Below the pieces are notes generated by a model that was not told the DNA's origin, did not search any database, and saw nothing but the letters and a program-made list of their open reading frames with translations. Below, in pieces: positions 54,465-63,069 of a DNA stretch of 64,000 bases. The DNA is from DASQUK01 sp963813485 (GTDB taxonomy: Bacteria > Actinomycetota > Acidimicrobiia > Acidimicrobiales > VFJN01): contig CAWEZE010000012.1 of NCBI GenBank assembly GCA_963813485.1, positions 62,001 through 126,000 of the forward strand, written 5' to 3'. The position numbers were made by a program, and so were the translations under genes. Position 1 is the stretch's first letter. Each line of letters begins with the position of its first letter.

Positions 54465-55757
54465 ATGTCCAGCATCGAGCACATCGTCGGCCGCGAGGTC
54501 CTCGACTCCCGCGGCAACCCGACGGTCGAGGTCGAGGTCTACCTCGCCTCGGGCGCCGAGGGCCGTGCTCTGGTGCCGTCGGGGGCGTCGACCGGGCAGT
54601 TCGAGGCCGTCGAGCTGCGCGACGGCGCGGCCCGCTACGGCGGCAAGGGTGTGAGCCGGGCGGTCGACGCCGTCAACGGTGAGATCCGCGAGGCGCTGAT
54701 CGGCTTCGACGCCACCGAGCAGCGCGAGATCGACACGCAGATGATCGACCTCGACGGCAGTGACAACAAGGGACGCCTGGGTGCCAACGCCATCCTCGGC
54801 GTGTCGCTGGCGGTGGCCAAGGCCGCCGCCGACGAGCTTGCCCTGCCGCTGTACCGCTACGTCGGGGGCACCAACGCCCATGTGCTGCCGGTGCCGATGC
54901 TCAACGTCCTCAACGGTGGCGCCCACGCCGACAACAACGTCGACTTCCAGGAGTTCATGGTCGTGCCGGTCGGCGGCGCCAGCTTCCGGGAGGCGCTGCG
55001 CTGGGGCGCCGAGACCTATCACGCATTGAAGGCGGTGCTGCACGAGCGGGGCCTGTCGACGGCAGTCGGCGACGAGGGGGGCTTCGCCCCCGACCTCGGA
55101 TCCAACGAGGAAGCCGTGCAGGTGTTGGTCGAGGCCATCGAGCGCGCCGGCTTCCAGCCCGGGGACGACATCGCCCTGGCGCTCGACGTCGCCTCGAGCG
55201 AGTTCTTCGCCGACGGCCGTTACTCGCTGGCGGGTGAAGGCCGGGACCTCTCCCCGTCGGACCTCGTCGGGCTGCTCGCCGACCTCTGCGGCCGTTACCC
55301 CATCGTGTCCGTCGAGGACGGCTGCGCCGAGGAGGACTGGGACTGCTGGTCGGAGCTCACCAAGGCCGTCGGTGACCGGGTGCAGCTGGTGGGCGACGAC
55401 CTGTTCGTCACCAACGTCGAGCGGCTGCAGCGCGGCGTCGATACCGGCGTGGCCAACAGCATCCTGGTCAAGGTCAACCAGATCGGCTCGCTCACCGAGA
55501 CCCTGGACACCGTCGAGCTGGCCATGCGGGCCGGCTACACGTGCGTCATGTCGCACCGGTCCGGCGAGACCGAGGACACCACAATCGCCGACCTGGCCGT
55601 GGCCACCAACTGTGGTCAGATCAAGGCCGGCGCCCCCGCCCGCAGCGACCGGGTGGCCAAGTACAACCAGCTACTGCGCATCGAGGACGACCTCGGCGAG
55701 GCCGCCGCCTATCGCGGGCGCGCGGCACTGGCGCGGACCGGTGGCGACTCGCCATGA
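54465..55757 (+). CDS. eno: Enolase
   Basis: 430 residues, standard length. It begins IEHIVGREVLDSRGNPTVEV. Other motifs are VPSGASTGQFEAVELRDG, LGANAILGVSLAVAKAAADE, the catalytic VGDEGGFAPDLGSN, the Mg ligands in LALDVASSEFF and SVEDGCAEEDWD, and the signature ILVKVNQIGSLTETLDTV with SHRSGETEDTTIADLAVA. It interconverts 2-phosphoglycerate and phosphoenolpyruvate. AGGAG lies upstream at longer than usual spacing. It overlaps ftsB. Confidence 0.98.
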   Translation: MSSIEHIVGREVLDSRGNPTVEVEVYLASGAEGRALVPSGASTGQFEAVELRDGAARYGGKGVSRAVDAVNGEIREALIGFDATEQREIDTQMIDLDGSDNKGRLGANAILGVSLAVAKAAADELALPLYRYVGGTNAHVLPVPMLNVLNGGAHADNNVDFQEFMVVPVGGASFREALRWGAETYHALKAVLHERGLSTAVGDEGGFAPDLGSNEEAVQVLVEAIERAGFQPGDDIALALDVASSEFFADGRYSLAGEGRDLSPSDLVGLLADLCGRYPIVSVEDGCAEEDWDCWSELTKAVGDRVQLVGDDLFVTNVERLQRGVDTGVANSILVKVNQIGSLTETLDTVELAMRAGYTCVMSHRSGETEDTTIADLAVATNCGQIKAGAPARSDRVAKYNQLLRIEDDLGEAAAYRGRAALARTGGDSP

Positions 55758-56488
55758 GCCCGCGCCGGCGGAACGACGGCGACGGCCGCGGCCACCAGCC
55801 GCCGGCCGCTCCCCGCGTCAGGGGGGCGTGGACGACGCCGGCCGTGGTCGTCCGGGCCCCCGACGGATCGGTGGTCAACCGGCCGGCGAGGCCTACCCGC
55901 GGCCCGAGCGGGCCGGCGCCCGCCCGCCAGCGGGTGCCCGCGACGACCCGCCGCCGGCGCACCCCGCCACCCGGCGTCACCGGTGGCGTCCTGGCGTCGC
56001 CCTCGCGCACCGTTGTCGCCAAGCCGACCTCGTCCCGCCGGCGAGCCGGGGAGGCCGGCGATCGGCCGCGGCGACGTGAGGCGAAGAAGACCGACGGCAA
56101 CCGTCGTCTGGTCTCGAGCCTGCGCCTCGACCGGCTGGCGCCCATCGACGACGAGGCCCGCGAGCGCCGGAACGCCCGGTTGCGGTGGCTGGGCACCCGG
56201 GTGGGATCGGTCGCGCTCAGCGGCCTTCTCGTGTACGCGGTGTTCCCGGTGCGGACGTATCTCAGCCAGCGCTCCGACACCAACCGGGCCCGCGAGCAGC
56301 TGGACGTGCTGAGCGAGGAGAACGAGCGGCTGGAGCAGCGTGCCGACGATCTGCGCGACCCCGAGACCGTCGAGGAGATCGCCCGTCGTGACCACAACCT
56401 CGTGATGCCGGGCGAGGAGTCCTACGGCGTCTTCCTCCCGCCCGAACAGGCGCCCGAGGGCGACAACCCCTCCGAGCCGGGGGGCTAG
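55754..56488 (+). CDS. ftsB: FtsB/DivIC-type septum formation initiator
   Basis: 244 residues. A 130-residue N-terminal cytosolic region rich in Arg and Pro precedes one membrane helix (VGSVALSGLLVYAVFPV). A coiled coil follows (AREQLDVLSEENERLEQRAD) and then the conserved DPETVEEIARRDHNLVMPGE. It joins FtsL and FtsQ in the divisome. The ATG overlaps the eno stop. The long disordered N-terminus is an actinobacterial trait. Confidence 0.9.
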   Translation: MSPRRRNDGDGRGHQPPAAPRVRGAWTTPAVVVRAPDGSVVNRPARPTRGPSGPAPARQRVPATTRRRRTPPPGVTGGVLASPSRTVVAKPTSSRRRAGEAGDRPRRREAKKTDGNRRLVSSLRLDRLAPIDDEARERRNARLRWLGTRVGSVALSGLLVYAVFPVRTYLSQRSDTNRAREQLDVLSEENERLEQRADDLRDPETVEEIARRDHNLVMPGEESYGVFLPPEQAPEGDNPSEPGG

Positions 56489-56500
56489 CTCCCCGGCAGC

Positions 56501-57439
56501 TCAGCCCGACTGACCGACGAGCTCGCGCTCCTGCTCGTGCGCGCGGTGGCGGGCGAGCCGGCGACCGGCCCGGCCGATTCGCTCGATGCGGCCGAGCAGT
56601 GCGTCCCGGGCGCGCTCCGCCTCCTCTGTCAGTCCAGTGAGCCGCTCGACGCCCCACTGGCGGAGCACCACCGGCGCCAGGATCTGGTCGTGGTGGACCT
56701 GGAAGTCGTAGATCCCGGCCCGGGCGATGGCGCGGGCGTGCTGTTCGAAGTCGACGATGCCGGTGCCCGGCATCTCGAAGCAGCGCACCTGGCGTTCGAT
56801 CGCGAGGACCATCCCCGACGGATCCAGCTCGATCGCGGCGGCGGTGGCGTCACGATAGAAGAGGTGGTGCCGGTTCTCGTCGGCCGCCACCCGCTTCATG
56901 ACCTCGTAGCCCACCGGGTCGTCGAGCAGCTTGCCGGTGTTGTGGTGGGCGATCCGCGTGGCCAGCTCCTGGAGGCTGACGTACACGAGGCCGTCGTGGG
57001 GGAGGTCGGGCTCGGGCACCTGCCCGCAGGTCACCTGGGCCATGCGGGCCCGTTCGAGCGCCACCGGATCGATCTGCCGAGTCACCGTCAGGTAGTCGCG
57101 GATGACGATCGAATGCCGGCCTTCTTCGGCAGTCCAGCGGCGGCTCCACTCGCCCCAGGCGGAATCGCGCCCGAACATGGCCTCGATCGTGCGGAAGTAG
57201 TAGGGGAGGTTGTCCTCGGTCAGCAGGTTGACGAACAGGCTCGAGCGCACCGCCGGGGGCAGCTCCGCCTCGGCGGGCGACCATTCCCAGCCGGGCTCGA
57301 AGTCTTCGCCACGACCCCAGGGCACGAGCTGGTGCGGGAACCACTCCTTGGCCTGCGCCAGGTGGCGGTGCAGCAAGCTGGCCACGGTGGGCTCCAGCTC
57401 GGCGATCAGAGCGGCGGCGTCGTGCGGCGCGGCGGGCAC
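56501..57439 (-). CDS. Acyl-ACP desaturase (DesA-type, stromal desaturase family)
   Basis: 312 residues from GTG. The ferritin-like diiron sites are NLLTEDNLPYYFRTIE, WTAEEGRHSIVIRDYL (E-x-x-R-H), the later LATRIAHHNTGKLL and VAADENRHHLFYRD. FEPGWEWSPAEAELP in the N-terminus is typical. It introduces a double bond into ACP- or CoA-bound fatty acids. TAGGGT at 57446-57451 (minus strand) ends six bases before the GTG, and a palindromic operator abuts it. Confidence 0.9.
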   Translation of the reverse strand: MPAAPHDAAALIAELEPTVASLLHRHLAQAKEWFPHQLVPWGRGEDFEPGWEWSPAEAELPPAVRSSLFVNLLTEDNLPYYFRTIEAMFGRDSAWGEWSRRWTAEEGRHSIVIRDYLTVTRQIDPVALERARMAQVTCGQVPEPDLPHDGLVYVSLQELATRIAHHNTGKLLDDPVGYEVMKRVAADENRHHLFYRDATAAAIELDPSGMVLAIERQVRCFEMPGTGIVDFEQHARAIARAGIYDFQVHHDQILAPVVLRQWGVERLTGLTEEAERARDALLGRIERIGRAGRRLARHRAHEQERELVGQSG

Positions 57440-57451
57440 GCAACCACCCTA

Positions 57452-57467
57452 CCTACTGGTCGGTAGG
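57452..57467. promoter_or_regulatory. Inverted repeat CCTAC-TGGTCG-GTAGG next to the desaturase promoter
   Basis: Five-base arms around TGGTCG lie directly upstream of the -10 box of the desaturase, in the 72-base divergent gap. The CTACCGACC-type half-site is a common target for TetR-family regulators of fatty-acid genes. No regulator gene is adjacent. Confidence 0.5.
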
Positions 57468-57511
57468 CCGTCGAGTCACTCAGGTTTGCCAGGGGGTGCA
57501 AACTGTCTCCC

Positions 57512-59005
57512 GTGGTGGAGTCCGGCGATGTGCGCATCGGTGACGGCGACCGCCAGAGGGTGATCGACGCACTCAGCCGGCACACGGGCGAGGGCCGCCT
57601 GACGCTCGACGAGTTCGCCGAGCTGGCGGGCCGCGTGTACGCCGCCCGCACCCGGCGGGACCTCGACGAGGCGCTGGCGGGCCTGCCCGACGAAGTGGAC
57701 ATCCGCCGACCGGCCGCGGCCGGCGACCTGGCGCCGGGGCCCGCCGACGGCGACGGTTCGCCCGCGACCCAGGGCACGACGCCAGCGGCACCGCGGCGGC
57801 GATTCGTCGCGATCATGGGCGGCAGCGGGGCCCGCGGACGGTGGCGCGCCCCCGGCCGGATCACGGCGTTCGCGTTCTGGGGTCACGTCAAGGTCGACCT
57901 ACGCCAGGCGGTGATCGACGAGCGGGTGGTGGAGGTGACCGCCTGGGCGATCATGGGCAGTGTCGAGGTCGTGGTCCCGGAGGGCATTCCCGTAGACCTC
58001 GATGGGATGGTGCTGATGGGCGGCAGCTCGGACCACACGCAGAGATCGAAGGTGTCGCCGCTACCGCAGGCCCCTCTGGTCCGGGTGCACGCCCGGGGGC
58101 TGTGGGGTGGGGTCACGGCCCGCACCAGCCGGCGCCGGTCGCGCTCGTCCGGGCACAAGCACATCCACAACCACGATGTGATCAGTGGCTACCTCGACGG
58201 CCACATCGACGATCTGCGAGACAGCGCCCGCGAGGCCCTGCGTTCGCTGCAAGCGAGCCTCCCACCGCCGCCTCCTCCACCGATGGCGTACGCGCCCCGA
58301 CGCCACCGCGAGCGGGCGGGGCGGTCGGCCCGGGACCGATCGTCGCAGCGCCGCTCGCCACCGGGACCCACGGGGGCGCCACTCGACCTGCGCGACCTGC
58401 TGCCCCGGTTCCTCACCGAGGAACACGCGTCCGGGCAGGGCGAGCGGGCCAACGGGCAGACGGCATCAGGTCGTGCGGCCGACGACAGCCGGTTGCCTCG
58501 GGGAACGCTGACCATCCTGGTGACCGACATGGTCGGCTCGACCGAGCTGGCGGAGCAGTTGGGCGACACGAAGTGGTGGGAGATCCTGCAGGCGCACAAC
58601 GCCTTCGTGCGGGCCCAGGTTGAACGCCACGGCGGCATCGAGGTCAAGGCGCAGGGCGACGGCTTCCTCGTCGTCTTCGCCAGCGCGCGGCAGGCAATCC
58701 TCGCCGCGGTCGCCATCCAGCAGGCCGCCGCCCACCACAGCACCGAGAACCCGTCCCAGCGCATCGAGCTGAGGATCGGGCTGCACACCGGCGAGACCGT
58801 CGAGTCCGACGGCGACGTCTTCGGCCAGAACGTGATCCTGGCCGTGCGGATCGCCGATGCCGCGGCCCCCGGCGGGGTGCTGGTGTCGGGCCTCACCCAC
58901 GACCTCACGGCGGCGGCCGGCGACCTGCGCTTCAGCCCCGGCGAGGAGGTCTCGCTCAAGGGGTTCTCCGTGCCCTGGCGGGTGCACCGGGTCGCGTGGG
59001 CGTAG
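57512..59005 (+). CDS. DUF1707 / LiaF-like / class III adenylate cyclase fusion protein
   Basis: 497 residues from GTG. Residues 6-60 are a DUF1707 module (VRIGDGDRQRVIDALSRHTG, YAARTRRDLDEALAGLP). Residues 90-190 match the cell-wall-stress DUF2154/LiaF beta repeat (AFWGHVKVDLRQAVIDERVV, AWAIMGSVEVVVPEGIPVDL). After a Pro/Arg-rich linker, residues 330-497 form a class III cyclase: LVTDMVGSTELAEQL with Asp339, and QGDGFLVVFASARQA with Asp383. The substrate-Lys region and WRVHRV end are typical of actinobacterial cyclases. No membrane helix is seen. Confidence 0.85.
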   Translation: MVESGDVRIGDGDRQRVIDALSRHTGEGRLTLDEFAELAGRVYAARTRRDLDEALAGLPDEVDIRRPAAAGDLAPGPADGDGSPATQGTTPAAPRRRFVAIMGGSGARGRWRAPGRITAFAFWGHVKVDLRQAVIDERVVEVTAWAIMGSVEVVVPEGIPVDLDGMVLMGGSSDHTQRSKVSPLPQAPLVRVHARGLWGGVTARTSRRRSRSSGHKHIHNHDVISGYLDGHIDDLRDSAREALRSLQASLPPPPPPPMAYAPRRHRERAGRSARDRSSQRRSPPGPTGAPLDLRDLLPRFLTEEHASGQGERANGQTASGRAADDSRLPRGTLTILVTDMVGSTELAEQLGDTKWWEILQAHNAFVRAQVERHGGIEVKAQGDGFLVVFASARQAILAAVAIQQAAAHHSTENPSQRIELRIGLHTGETVESDGDVFGQNVILAVRIADAAAPGGVLVSGLTHDLTAAAGDLRFSPGEEVSLKGFSVPWRVHRVAWA

Positions 59006-59490
59006 GGGAACCTGGCCCCGCCACCGACGCCGATCGCCGCGAGGTCGAGCGCCTCCTCGGCCGCTCGCCGCAGGGTCGGTTCGAGGTCGTCCGGCGGCAC
59101 CCGGACGGCTCGCCGCTGGTGATTCGGAACGCCCCGTTGCTCGATGACGGCACGCCCATGCCGACCCGTTACTGGCTGGTGGGGGAGCCCGAGCGCAGCA
59201 GGGTCTCGCGCCTCGAGAGCGAGGGCGGCGTGGTGCAGGCCGAGGCGGAGGTGGACGCCGGCGCGGTCGCCGCCGCGCACGCCCGCTATGCGGCGGAGCG
59301 CGACGCGGCCCTGCCGCCCGGCCACCGCGGGCCGCGGCCCTCGGGCGGCGTGGGCGGCACCCGGACAGGCGTCAAATGCCTGCACGCCCACTACGCCTGG
59401 CACCTGGCCGGCGGTGACGATCCGGTCGGGCGCTGGGTCGAGGACCGCTTGGGCGCCCGCGCCGACCACGCGAGTCCCATGCGCCGGTAG
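58996..59490 (+). CDS. DUF501 family protein
   Basis: 164 residues. It starts with GTG inside the end of the cyclase gene. VERLLGRSPQGRFEVVRRHP, VIRNAPLLDDGTPMPTRYWL and TGVKCLHAHYAWHLAGGDDP are DUF501 signatures, with Cys/His residues (KCLHAHYA) that may bind metal. The family sits between ftsB and ppx in most actinobacteria, as here, though two other genes intervene. Function is unknown. Confidence 0.92.
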   Translation: MGVGEPGPATDADRREVERLLGRSPQGRFEVVRRHPDGSPLVIRNAPLLDDGTPMPTRYWLVGEPERSRVSRLESEGGVVQAEAEVDAGAVAAAHARYAAERDAALPPGHRGPRPSGGVGGTRTGVKCLHAHYAWHLAGGDDPVGRWVEDRLGARADHASPMRR

Positions 59491-59502
59491 CGTGCTTCGG
59501 TC

Positions 59503-60420
59503 GTGACCGTCATCGCCTCGGTGGACCTCGGCACCAACTCGACCCGCGTCCTGGTCGCGCGTCCGACCGACGGCCGGCTCGAGACACTCGACCGGCGCAA
59601 CACCATCACCCGCCTGGGTCAGGGTGTAGAGGCCAGCGGACGCCTGGCGCCCGAGGCGGTCGAGCGGACGCTCTCATGCCTGCGGGGCTACCGCGAGATC
59701 CTCGACCGCCACGGGGTCGAGCGGCTGCGGGTCGCGGCCACGTCGGCATCCCGCGACGCCGCCAACCGCGACGAGCTCTTCGACGCCGTGGAGGCGTTGG
59801 TCGGCACCCGCCCCGAGCTGCTGAGCGGCGACGAGGAGGGACGCCTCTCGTTCCGGGGCGCCACCGGCGAGCTCGACCCGGCCACCGGCCCCTTCCTGGT
59901 GGTCGACATCGGCGGCGGCTCCACCGAGTTCATCGTCGGCACCGACCGGGTCGACGGCGTGATGTCGGTCGACATCGGCTGCGTGCGCCTGACCGAGAAG
60001 TTCCTGCATCACGACCCGCCACAACCCGAGGAGCTCTCGGCGTGCATCAGCCTCACCGACGCCTATCTCGACGATGTGGTGCGCGAGATCGCGGCCGCGG
60101 GCGAGGCCCGCACGCTGGTGGGGTTGGCGGGCACGGTGACCACGGTGGCGGCCGTCGAGATCGGGCTGGACACCTACGACCGAGACCGCATCCACCACTT
60201 CCACCTGACCCACGAGGCCGCCGAGGACGTCTTCCGGACGCTGGCCACCGAGTCACGCGCCGATCGGGTCCACAACCCCGGGCTCGAGGAGGCGCGGGCC
60301 GACGTCATCGTCGGCGGTTGCTGCGTGCTGGTGGCGTTGTTCCGCCACTTCGGCTTCGACGAGATGATCGTGTCGGAGGCCGACATCCTCGACGGCCTGG
60401 CGCTCAGCCTGTTGTCCTAG
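59503..60420 (+). CDS. ppx: Ppx/GppA family exopolyphosphatase
   Basis: 305 residues, the short actinobacterial form. VIASVDLGTNSTRVLVARP is the first phosphate loop, RVAATSASRDAANRDEL follows, and VVDIGGGSTEFIVGTD is the second loop. GLAGTVTTVAAVEIGLDTYD is typical of the family. It hydrolyses polyphosphate or pppGpp; short actinobacterial forms differ in preference. The GTG start is preceded by TAGCGT at 59488-59493. Confidence 0.93.
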   Translation: MTVIASVDLGTNSTRVLVARPTDGRLETLDRRNTITRLGQGVEASGRLAPEAVERTLSCLRGYREILDRHGVERLRVAATSASRDAANRDELFDAVEALVGTRPELLSGDEEGRLSFRGATGELDPATGPFLVVDIGGGSTEFIVGTDRVDGVMSVDIGCVRLTEKFLHHDPPQPEELSACISLTDAYLDDVVREIAAAGEARTLVGLAGTVTTVAAVEIGLDTYDRDRIHHFHLTHEAAEDVFRTLATESRADRVHNPGLEEARADVIVGGCCVLVALFRHFGFDEMIVSEADILDGLALSLLS

Positions 60421-60468
60421 CACCCGCCTACCCGCTGGGCGCCGGGCCTCGCTACGGTCACGCTTTAC

Positions 60469-61554
60469 ATGCCGCCGCTGCCCGACCGCGTGCTCATGGG
60501 ACCGGGGCCCTGCAACCCCTATCCCGAGGCCGTCGAGGCCCTGGCGCGCCCGATGCTCGGGCATCTCGATCCGGCGTTCGTCGCCATCCTCGACGAGACG
60601 TGCGCCCGGCTGCGGACCGTCTTCCGCACCACCAATGCCATGACGCTGCCGATCTCGGGGACCGGTTCGGCGGGCATGGAGGCTGCCTTCGTCAACCTGG
60701 TCGAGCGGGGCGATCCGGTCGTGATCGGCGTCAACGGCGTGTTCGGCGCCCGCATGTGCGACGTCGCCGACCGCTGCGGCGCCGAGGTCGTGCGGGTCGA
60801 CGTGCCCTGGGGTCGGCCGGTCGAGCCCGAGCGCCTCCTCGAAGCCCACCCCGCGCCGAAGCTCATCGCGGTCGTCCACGCCGAGACGTCGACCGGCGTG
60901 AGGACCGACATCGAGCCGTTGGGGGCGCGTAAGGGTGACGCGCTGTTGCTCGTCGACTGCGTCACCAGCCTGGGTGGCATCGAGGTCGACGTCGACGGCT
61001 GGGGTGTCGACATCGCATACGCCGGGACCCAGAAGTGCCTGGGTGTGGCGCCCGGCCTGGCGCCGCTGACCCTGAGCGAGCGGGCCCGCGATCGCCTCGT
61101 CCCTCGCAGCCAGAGCTGGTATCTCGACCTGCGGATGATCGGGCAGTACACGGGTCCCGCAACCGGACCGCGGGTGTACCACCACACGGCACCGGTCTCG
61201 ATGATCATGTCGCTCCACGCCGGGCTGGGCGCGATCCTCGACGAGGGGTTGGACGCCGCCATCGCCCGCCACGCCGAATGTGGGCAGCTGCTCCACGACG
61301 GACTGGCCGATCTCGGGCTCGAGTTGTTCGCCGCCGATGGCCACCGGCTGCCCGAGCTGACCACCGTGCTCGTGCCCGAGGCCGTCGACGAGGCCAAGGT
61401 GCGGTCGACGCTGCTCGACCGCTACGGCATCGAGATCGGCGGGGGGCTGGGCGACTACGCCGGCAGGATGTGGCGGATCGGCTGCATGGGCCATACGGCG
61501 CGGCCCCGCAACGTCACCCTGCTGCTCGGGGCCCTGGCGCAGGTCATCGGCTGA
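60469..61554 (+). CDS. Class V aminotransferase (alanine-glyoxylate / serine-pyruvate type)
   Basis: 361 residues. VLMGPGPCNPYPEAVEALAR opens the family. SGTGSAGMEAAFVNLVERGD holds the phosphate contacts, and VVHAETSTGVRTD, LLLVDCVTSLGGIEVDVDGW and YAGTQKCLG follow, with Lys189 as the PLP Schiff-base Lys. The C-terminal GIEIGGGLGDYAGRMWRIGC confirms the group. It probably transaminates glyoxylate. TACGGT at 60453-60458 is a possible -10. Confidence 0.92.
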   Translation: MPPLPDRVLMGPGPCNPYPEAVEALARPMLGHLDPAFVAILDETCARLRTVFRTTNAMTLPISGTGSAGMEAAFVNLVERGDPVVIGVNGVFGARMCDVADRCGAEVVRVDVPWGRPVEPERLLEAHPAPKLIAVVHAETSTGVRTDIEPLGARKGDALLLVDCVTSLGGIEVDVDGWGVDIAYAGTQKCLGVAPGLAPLTLSERARDRLVPRSQSWYLDLRMIGQYTGPATGPRVYHHTAPVSMIMSLHAGLGAILDEGLDAAIARHAECGQLLHDGLADLGLELFAADGHRLPELTTVLVPEAVDEAKVRSTLLDRYGIEIGGGLGDYAGRMWRIGCMGHTARPRNVTLLLGALAQVIG

Positions 61555-61576
61555 TGCTGCACCCGGCGGAACACCC

Positions 61577-62221
61577 ATGACGAAGCTGATCGGGCGGCGG
61601 GTCCTGCTGCGCTCCCTCGTCGCCACCGACTTCCCGGCGTGGCAGGAGGTCCGCCGTCGCAACGCCGACTGGCTGACGCCATGGGAACCGGCCCGCAATC
61701 CCGGGCTGCCCGACGTGGTGGAGTCCGCCGAGGCGTTCGCCATGCGCTGCAGTGCCCGCGAGCGGGAGCGGCAGCTCGGCACCGGCTTCGGCTTCGGCAT
61801 CTTCGTCGACCCGGCCGATTCCGGCGAGGGCGGCGGGCGGGGAGGGCGCGGCCGGCGCCCCGAGGAGCGCTTCGCCGGGGAGATCAACCTGTCGTCGGTG
61901 CAGCGGGGGCCATTCCAGTCGGCGTACGTCGGCTACTGGATCGACCAGGCCCAGGCGGGTCACGGCTACATGCCGGAGGCGCTGGTGGCGGTGGCCCGCT
62001 TCGCGTTCGACCACGTGCGGCTGCATCGCATCCAGATCTCCATCATTCCCCGTAACCACCGCAGCCGGCGGGTGGTGGAGAAGCTGAAGATCCGCGACGA
62101 GGGCATCGCCCACCGCTACCTCGAGATCAACGGGGTGTGGGAGGACCACATCCGCTACGCGCTCACGGTCGAGGAGTGGCACGACCGCCGGGACGAGCTG
62201 GTGCGTGAGTGGCTCGCATGA
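61577..62221 (+). CDS. GNAT-family N-acetyltransferase, RimJ-like
   Basis: 214 residues. It shows VLLRSLVATDFPAWQEVRRR, FAGEINLSSVQRGPFQSAYV, the acetyl-CoA loop region YWIDQAQAGHGYMPEALVAV and IQISIIPRNHRSRRVVEKLK, all typical of RimJ/RimL protein N-acetyltransferases. A Gly/Arg-rich insert (SGEGGGRGGRGRRPEER) interrupts the fold after strand 2. The target is unknown. It overlaps the next gene (ATGA). Confidence 0.9.
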   Translation: MTKLIGRRVLLRSLVATDFPAWQEVRRRNADWLTPWEPARNPGLPDVVESAEAFAMRCSARERERQLGTGFGFGIFVDPADSGEGGGRGGRGRRPEERFAGEINLSSVQRGPFQSAYVGYWIDQAQAGHGYMPEALVAVARFAFDHVRLHRIQISIIPRNHRSRRVVEKLKIRDEGIAHRYLEINGVWEDHIRYALTVEEWHDRRDELVREWLA

Positions 62222-62940
62222 GCACGCGCGTCCGCTCCCGCCGGCGGGAGCGGACGCGGCTCGTGGCGGCGGTCCTGGCCGTCGCACTCGTGGGCGGGCT
62301 GGTAGCCGCCATCGTCGGTGCGATCGGCGGCAACGATGGCGGCGACGACGCCTCCAACGGTGGGTCACCCGGTTCCACCACGATCGACAGCGGCGGGATC
62401 GACGTGTCGGCGCCCGACGGGTGGACGGCCATCCCCGTCGCCAGCCTTGGCTTCGGCATCGCCGTGCCGCCGGGTTGGGAGGCGACGGTCCTGGCACCCG
62501 AGGTGCTCGAGAGCCTCGAGCGGTCGTCGCCCCAGGTGCCGGGCTTCCTCGACAATGCGCACGCCGCGGCGGAGGCCGGCGGGGTCTTCTATGCCGCCGG
62601 TGTCGACGGGGCTGGCCGTGTGGCGGACGCGAAAGTCCGCGCCGTTCCCGGTGCCGGCGTCTCCAGCGTCGAGCAGCTCGAGGACCTCGGCCGCCAGCTC
62701 GCTGCCGGTGCCGGCCTCGGCGACGTCCCGATCGAAGTGGTCGGAGACGCCGAGCGCCCCACGGTCCGTTTGCAGTACGGCCTGGGAGCCGGCGGCGGGT
62801 CGGCTCAGGCCCAGGGCACCGAGACGTTGATCGCCGGGCCCGACGACATCGTGTGGTCGGTCATCGTCACGTCCGAGGACCCCGCGACGCACGACGCCCT
62901 GGCCGAACAGATCGCACGCACCCTCGCCTTTGCCTCTTAG
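62218..62940 (+). CDS. Membrane-anchored secreted protein
   Basis: 240 residues. An Arg-rich start precedes one helix (LVAAVLAVALVGGLVAAIVG), then a Gly/Asp/Ser linker. The exterior domain has FGIAVPPGWEATVLAPEV, EAGGVFYAAGVDGAGRVADA, a helix SSVEQLEDLGRQLAAG and IVWSVIVTSEDPATHD, resembling the PsbP/DUF1795-like pattern also suggested for the lipoprotein at 19567. Function unknown. It is translationally coupled to the acetyltransferase. Confidence 0.75.
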   Translation: MSTRVRSRRRERTRLVAAVLAVALVGGLVAAIVGAIGGNDGGDDASNGGSPGSTTIDSGGIDVSAPDGWTAIPVASLGFGIAVPPGWEATVLAPEVLESLERSSPQVPGFLDNAHAAAEAGGVFYAAGVDGAGRVADAKVRAVPGAGVSSVEQLEDLGRQLAAGAGLGDVPIEVVGDAERPTVRLQYGLGAGGGSAQAQGTETLIAGPDDIVWSVIVTSEDPATHDALAEQIARTLAFAS

Positions 62941-63069
62941 GAGCGTGAGCGGATAGGCACGTCCTCTTGGCTCACGGTGGTCAGCGCTGGGGGCGCGAGC
63001 TGTTGACTCGGTCGACCACCAAATTCCACGGTAGGCTGCACGAACGCCCATCCGCTCGGTCTTAGCCGA

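Noticed and set aside
62941..63069. Plus-strand TTGACT and TAGGCT pair resembling a promoter
   Set aside because: Spacing is 23 bases, and no plus-strand gene follows; the downstream open frame is a shadow of the enoyl-CoA hydratase.
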